64,000 nt of DNA, taken from Bathymodiolus brooksi. Its lineage: Eukaryota > Mollusca > Bivalvia > Mytilida > Modiolidae. A program made the translations under genes and the position numbers. The DNA is taken from positions 34,523,331-34,587,330 of the forward strand of contig OY804583.1 of the NCBI GenBank assembly GCA_963680875.1. The letters run 5' to 3'. The notes beneath the pieces are model-generated. The model searched no databases, had not been told where the DNA came from, and saw nothing but the letters and a program-made list of their open reading frames with translations. This document shows, one piece after another, positions 57,701-64,000 of the stretch; within the stretch, counting starts at the first letter, position 1; each line of letters starts with the position of its first letter.

Positions 57701-60700
57701 ATCGTATCACAGTTTAAATGTATTCTCTTTCAATCATTAGTACCATGGTATCACAGTTTAAATGTATTCTCTGTCAATCATGAGTACCATGGTATCACAG
57801 TTTAAATGTATTCTCTGTCAATCATGAGTACCATGGTATCACAGTTTAAATGTATTCTCTTTCAATCATGAGTACCATCATATCACTGTTTAAATGTATT
57901 CTGTCAATCATGAGTACCATAATATCACAGTTTAAATGTATTCTGTCAATCATGAGTACCATGGTATCACAGTTTAAATGTATTCTCTTTCAATCATGAG
58001 TACCATGGTATCACAGTTTAAATGTATTCTCTGTCAATCATGAGTACCATGGTATCACAGTTTAAATGTATTCTCTGTCAATCATGAGTACCATGGTATC
58101 ACAGTTTAAATGTATTCTGTCAATCATGAGTACCATGATTTCACAGTTTAAATGTATTCTATGTCAATCATGAGTACCATGGTATCACAGTTTAAATGTA
58201 TTCTCTTTCAATCATGAGTACCATGGTATCACAGTTTAAATGTATTCTCTTTCAATCATGAGTACCATGGTATCACAGTTTAAATGTATTCTCTTTCAAT
58301 CATGAGTACCATGGTATCACAGTTTAAATGTATTCTGTCAATCATGAGTACCATGATATCACAGTTTAAATGTATTCTGTCAATCATGAGTACCATGGTA
58401 TCACAGCTTAAATGTATTCTCTGTCAATCATGAGTACCATGGTATCACAGTTTAAATGTATTCTGTCAATCATGAGTACCATGGTATCACAGTTTAAATG
58501 TATTCTATGTCAATCATGAGTACCATGGTAACACAGTTTAAATGTATTCTGTCAATCATGAGTACCATGGTATCACAGTTTAAATGTATTCTCTGCCAAT
58601 CATGAGTACCATGGTAACACAGTTTAAATGTATTCTCTGTCAATCATGAGTACCATGGTATCACACTTTAAATGTATTCTCTGTCAATCATGAGTACCAT
58701 GGTATCACAGTTTAAATGTATTCTCTGTCAATCATGAGTACCATGGTATCACAGTTTAAATGTATTTTCTGTCAATCATGAGTACCATGGTATCACAGTT
58801 TAAATGTATTCTCTGTCAATCATGAGTACCATGGTATCACAGTTTAAATGTATTCACTGTCACTCATGAGTACCATGGTATCACAGTTTAAATGTATTCT
58901 CTTTCAATCATGAGTACCATGATATCACTGTTTAAATGTATTCTGTCAATCATGAGTACCATGGTATCACAGTTTAAATGTATTCTGTCAATCATGAGTA
59001 CCATGGTATCACAGTTTAAATGTATTCTCTTTCAATCATGAGTATCATGGTATCACAGTTTAAATGTATTCTCTGTCAATCATGAGTACCATGAAATCAC
59101 AGTTTAAATGTATTCTGTCAATCATGAGTACCATGGTATCACAGTTTAAATGTATTCTCTGTCAATCATGAGTACCATGGTATCACAGTTTAAATGTATT
59201 CTGTCAATCATGAGTACCATGATTTCACAGTTTAAATGTATTCTCTGTCAATCATGAGTACCATGGTATCACAGTTTAAATATATTCTCTGTCAATCATG
59301 AGTACCATGGTATCACAGTTTAAATGTATTCTGTCAATCATGAGTACCATGATATCACAGTTTAAATGTATTCTGTCAATCATGAGTACCATGGTATCAC
59401 AGCTTAAATGTATTCTCTGTCAATCATGAGTACCATGGTATCACAGTTTAAATGTATTCTGTCAATCATGAGTACCATGGTTTCACAGTTTAAATGTATT
59501 CTCTGTCAATCATGAGTACCATGGTATCACAGTTTAAATATATTCTCTGTCAATCATGAGTACCATGGTATCACAGTTTAAATGTATTCTGTGTCAATCA
59601 TGAGTACCATGGTATCACAGTTTAAATGTATTCTCTGTCAATCATGAGTACCATGGTATCACAGTTTAATGTATTCTCTTTCAATCATGAGTACCATGAT
59701 ATCACAGTTTAAATGTATTCTGTCAATCATGAGTACCATGGTATCACAGTTTAAATGTATTCTCTGTCAATCATGAGTACCATGGTATCACAGTTTAAAT
59801 ATATTCTCTGTCAATCATGAGTACCATGGTATCACAGTTTAAATGTATTCTATGTCAATCATGAGTACCATGGTAACACAGTTTAAATGTATTCTCTGTC
59901 AATCATGAGTACCATGGTATCACACTTTAAATGTATTCTCTGTCAATCATGAGTACCATGGTATCACAGTTTAAATGTATTCTCTGTCAATCATGAGTAC
60001 CATGGTATCACAGTTTAAATGTATTTTCTGTCAATCATGAGTACCATGATATCACAGTTTAAATGTATTCTTTGTCAATCATGAGTACCATGGTATCACA
60101 GTTTAAATGTATTCTCTGTCAATCATGAGTACCATGGTATCACAGTTTAAATGTATTCTCTTTCAATCATGAGTACCATGGTATCACAGTTTAAATGTAT
60201 TCTCTGTCAATCATGAGTACCATGGTATCACAGTTTAAATGTATTCTCTGTCAATCATGAGTACCATGGTATCACAGTTTAAATGTATTCTCTTTCAATC
60301 ATGAGTACCATCATATCACTGTTTAAATGTATTCTGTCAATCATGAGTACCATGGTATCACAGTTTAAATGTATTCTGTCAATCATGAGTACCATGGTAT
60401 CACAGTTTAAATGTATTCTCTTTCAATCATGAGTACCATGGTATCACAGTTTAAATGTATTCTCTGTCAATCATGAGTACCATGGTATCACAGTTTAAAT
60501 GTATTCTCTGTCAATCATGAGTACCATGGTATCACAGTTTAAATGTATTCTGTCAATCATGAGTACCATGATTTCACAGTTTAAATGTATTCTATGTCAA
60601 TCATGAGTACCATGGTATCACAGTTTAAATGTATTCTCTTTCAATCATGAGTACCATGGTATCACAGTTTAAATGTATTCTCTTTCAATCATGAGTACCA

Positions 60701-63700
60701 TGGTATCACAGTTTAAATGTATTCTCTTTCAATCATGAGTACCATTGTATCACAGTTTAAATGTATTCTGTCAATCATGAGTACCATGATATCACAGTTT
60801 AAATGTATTCTGTCAATCATGAGTACCATGGTATCACAGCTTAAATGTATTCTCTGTCAATCATGAGTACCATGGTATCACAGTTTAAATGTATTCTGTC
60901 AATCATGAGTACCATGGTATCACAGTTTAAATGTATTCTATGTCAATCATGAGTACCATGGTAACACAGTTTAAATGTATTCTGTCAATCATGAGTACCA
61001 TGGTATCACAGTTTAAATGTATTCTCTGCCAATCATGAGTACCATGGTAACACAGTTTAAGTGTATTCTCTGTCAATCATGAGTACCATGGTATCACACT
61101 TTAAATGTATTCTCTGTCAATCATGAGTACCATGGTATCACAGTTTAAATGTATTCTCTGTCAATCATGAGTACCATGGTATCACAGTTTAAATGTATTT
61201 TCTGTCAATCATGAGTACCATGGTATCACAGTTTAAATGTATTCTCTGTCAATCATGAGTACCATGGTATCACAGTTTAAATGTATTCTCTGTCAATCAT
61301 GAGTACCATGGTATCACAGTTTAAATGTATTCTCTTTCAATCATGAGTACCATGATATCACTGTTTAAATGTATTCTGTCAATCATGAGTACCATGGTAT
61401 CACAGTTTAAATGTATTCTGTCAATCATGAGTACCATGGTATCACAGTTTAAATGTATTCTCTTTCAATCATGAGTATCATGGTATCACAGTTTAAATGT
61501 ATTCTCTGTCAATCATGAGTACCATGAAATCACAGTTTAAATGTATTCTGTCAATCATGAGTACCATGGTATCACAGTTTAAATGGATTCTCTGTCAATC
61601 ATGAGTACCATGGTATCACAGTTTAAATGTATTCTGTCAATCATGAGTACCATGATTTCACAGTTTAAATGTATTCTCTGTCAATCATGAGTACCATGGT
61701 ATCACAGTTTAAATATATTCTCTGTCAATCATGAGTACCATGGTATCACAGTTTAAATGTATTCTGTCAATCATGAGTACCATGATATCACAGTTTAAAT
61801 GTATTCTGTCAATCATGAGTACCATGGTATCACAGCTTAAATGTATTCTCTGTCAATCATGAGTACCATGGTATCACAGTTTAAATGTATTCTGTCAATC
61901 ATGAGTACCATGGTTTCACAGTTTAAATGTATTCTCTGTCAATCATGAGTACCATGGTATCACAGTTTAAATATATTCTCTGTCAATCATGAGTACCATG
62001 GTATCACAGTTTAAATGTATTCTGTGTCAATCATGAGTACCATGGTATCACAGTTTAAATGTATTCTCTGTCAATCATGAGTACCATGGTATCACAGTTT
62101 AATGTATTCTCTTTCAATCATGAGTACCATGATATCACAGTTTAAATGTATTCTGTCAATCATGAGTACCATGGTATCACAGTTTAAATGTATTCTCTGT
62201 CAATCATGAGTACCATGGTATCACAGTTTAAATATATTCTCTGTCAATCATGAGTACCATGGTATCACAGTTTAAATGTATTCTATGTCAATCATGAGTA
62301 CCATGGTAACACAGTTTAAATGTATTCTCTGTCAATCATGAGTACCATGGTATCACACTTTAAATGTATTCTCTGTCAATCATGAGTACCATGGTATCAC
62401 AGTTTAAATGTATTCTCTGTCAATCATGAGTACCATGGTATCACAGTTTAAATGTATTTTCTGTCAATCATGAGTACCATGATATCACAGTTTAAATGTA
62501 TTCTCTGTCAATCATGAGTACCATGGTATCACAGTTTAAATGTATTCTCTGTCAATCATGAGTACCATGGTATCACAGTTTAAATGTATTCTCTTTCAAT
62601 CATGAGTAGCATGGTATCTCAGTTTAAATGTATTCTCTGTCAATCATGAGTACCATGGTATCACAGTTTAAATGTATTCTCTGTCAATCATGAGTACCAT
62701 GGTATCACAGTTTAAATGTATTCTCTTTCAATCATGAGTACCATGATATCACTGTTTAAATGTATTCTGTAAATCATGAGTACCATGGTATCACAGTTTA
62801 AATGTATTCTGTCAATCATGAGTACCATGGTATCACAGTTTAAATGTATTCTCTTTCAATCATGAGTACCATGGTATCACAGTTTAAATGTATTCTCTGT
62901 CAATCATGAGTACCATGGTATCACAGTTTAAATGTATTCTCTGTCAATCATGAGTACCATGGTATCACAGTTTAAATGTATTCTGTCAATCATGAGTACC
63001 ATGATTTCACAGTTTAAATGTATTCTCTGTCAATCATGAGTACCATGCTTTCACAGTTTAAATGTATTCTCTGTCAATCATGAGTACCATGGTATCACAG
63101 TTTAAATGTATTCTCTGTCAATCATGAGTACAATGGTATCACAGTTTAAATGTATTCTCTGTCAATCATGAGTACCATGGTATCGCAGTTTAAATGTTTT
63201 CTCTTTCAATCATGAGTACCATGGTATCACAGTTTAAGTGTATTCCCTGTCAATCATGAGTACCATAGTATCACAGTTTAAATGTATTCTCTTTCAATCA
63301 TGAGTACTATGGTATCACAGTTTAATTGTATTCTGTCAATCATGAGTACCATGGTATCACAGTTTAAATGTATTCTTTGTCAATCATGAGTACCATAGTA
63401 TCACAGTTTAAATGTATTCTCTGTCAATCATGAGTACCATGGTATCACAGTTTAGATGTATTCTCTGTCAATCATGAGTACCATGGTATCACAGATTAAA
63501 TGTATTCTGTCAGTCATGAGTACCATGGTATCACAGTTTAAATGTATTCTCTGTCAATCATGAGTACCATGGTAGCAGAGTTTAAATGTATTCTGACAAT
63601 CATGAGTACCATGGTATCACAGTTTAAATGTATTCTCTTTCAATCATGAGTACCATGATATCACTGTTTAAATGTATTCTGTCAATCATGAGTACCATGG

Positions 63701-64000
63701 TATCACAGTTTAAATGTATTCTGTCAATCATGAGTACCATGGTATCACAGTTTAAATGTATTCTCTTTCAATCATGAGTACCATGGTATCACAGTTTAAA
63801 TGTATTCTCTGTCAATCATGAGTACCATGGTATCACAGTTTAAATGTATTCTCTGTCAATCATGAGTACCATGGTATCACAGTTTAAATGTATTCTGTCA
63901 ATCATGTGTACCATGATTTCACAGTTTAAATGTATTCTCTGTCAATCATGAGTACCATGATTTCACAGTTTAAATGTATTCTCTGTCAATCATGAGTACC
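51793..64000. repeat. Satellite array 2: 44-bp monomer
   Basis: More than 12.2 kb, roughly 280 monomers, continuing past the right edge. The unit is TCTGTCAATCATGAGTACCA followed by TGGTATCACAGTTTAAATGT and ATTC (44 bp), with a 42-bp variant lacking TC. Each monomer holds the 10-bp perfect palindrome TACCATGGTA and TTTAAA. Variants with TTTC for TGTC, GATATC for GGTATC, and AGCTTAAATG recur in order. No open frame runs through it. It is unrelated in sequence to satellite 1 and to the SINEs. The first monomer at the left edge is partial and diverged. Confidence 0.97.
57231..62097. repeat. 2433-bp higher-order repeat of satellite 2
   Basis: Two independent rare variants recur at exactly 2433 bp. 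CAGTTTAATG (one A lost) lies at 57231, 59664 and 62097. GAGTATCATGG lies with its ATC at 56611, 59044 and 61477. The unit is about 56 monomers. In the left part of the array a different spacing appears: CACACTTTAAATG at 52841, 54533 and 56229 (1692 and 1696 bp). Confidence 0.88.

Overview
The window looks like nuclear DNA of an animal, most likely a mollusc and probably a bivalve. It is AT-rich and dominated by satellites. It carries one intact single-exon B-box/coiled-coil/NHL-type (TRIM-like) gene, a degraded split Myb/SANT-like gene, a histone-type 3' stem-loop, non-LTR retrotransposon fragments and many tRNA-headed SINE copies. The SINE and a second dispersed repeat ('family B') resemble repeats I remember from bivalve, especially mussel, genomes. 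That assignment is from memory and was not searched.

Layout. Positions 1-30055 are one continuous satellite array (64-bp monomer, with 62-bp and shorter variants) with nested higher-order repeats of 1589, 2351, 2919, 5270, 5847 and 7436 bp. It runs off the left edge. Positions 30056-51792 form an island of about 22 kb. In order it holds SINE copies inside a segmental duplication, a 77-bp minisatellite, a small inverted-repeat element, a 110-bp tandem repeat, the TRIM-like gene on the minus strand (33165-34853) with a kappaB-type site about 310 bp upstream, two fold-back elements, and a broken Myb/SANT-like gene on the minus strand (exon 1 at 39874-40048, exon 2 at 36484-36662). The 3.2-kb intron of that gene carries a histone H1 tail remnant, a BED zinc-finger remnant and a 1282-bp terminal-inverted-repeat transposon. 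From 40 to 50 kb come retrotransposon tails, a 0.55-kb tandem duplication, a nested palindromic element, a TCACGT-rich simple array, a cluster of SINEs and a 20-bp minisatellite. Positions 51793-64000 are a second, unrelated satellite (44-bp monomer, 2433-bp higher-order unit) that runs off the right edge.

Main observation. The 64-bp satellite is, on the minus strand, a tandem amplification of the 3' tail of the SINE family scattered through the island. SINE tails begin with CACCAATAAAACTG and end with GTTAAACACCA, and the satellite joins these ends through the shared CACCA. The 62-bp variant and the array-edge monomer are closer to the SINE than the main monomer. The 77-bp minisatellite 0.7 kb away appears to come from the neighbouring body segment of the same SINE, in the same orientation. 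The window therefore appears to record two tandem arrays, one at satellite scale, born from different parts of one retroposon.

The only gene I would call functional is the TRIM-like gene. Long open frames inside the tandem arrays are artefacts of repeat periodicity. No rRNA, canonical tRNA, CRISPR array or operon was seen.
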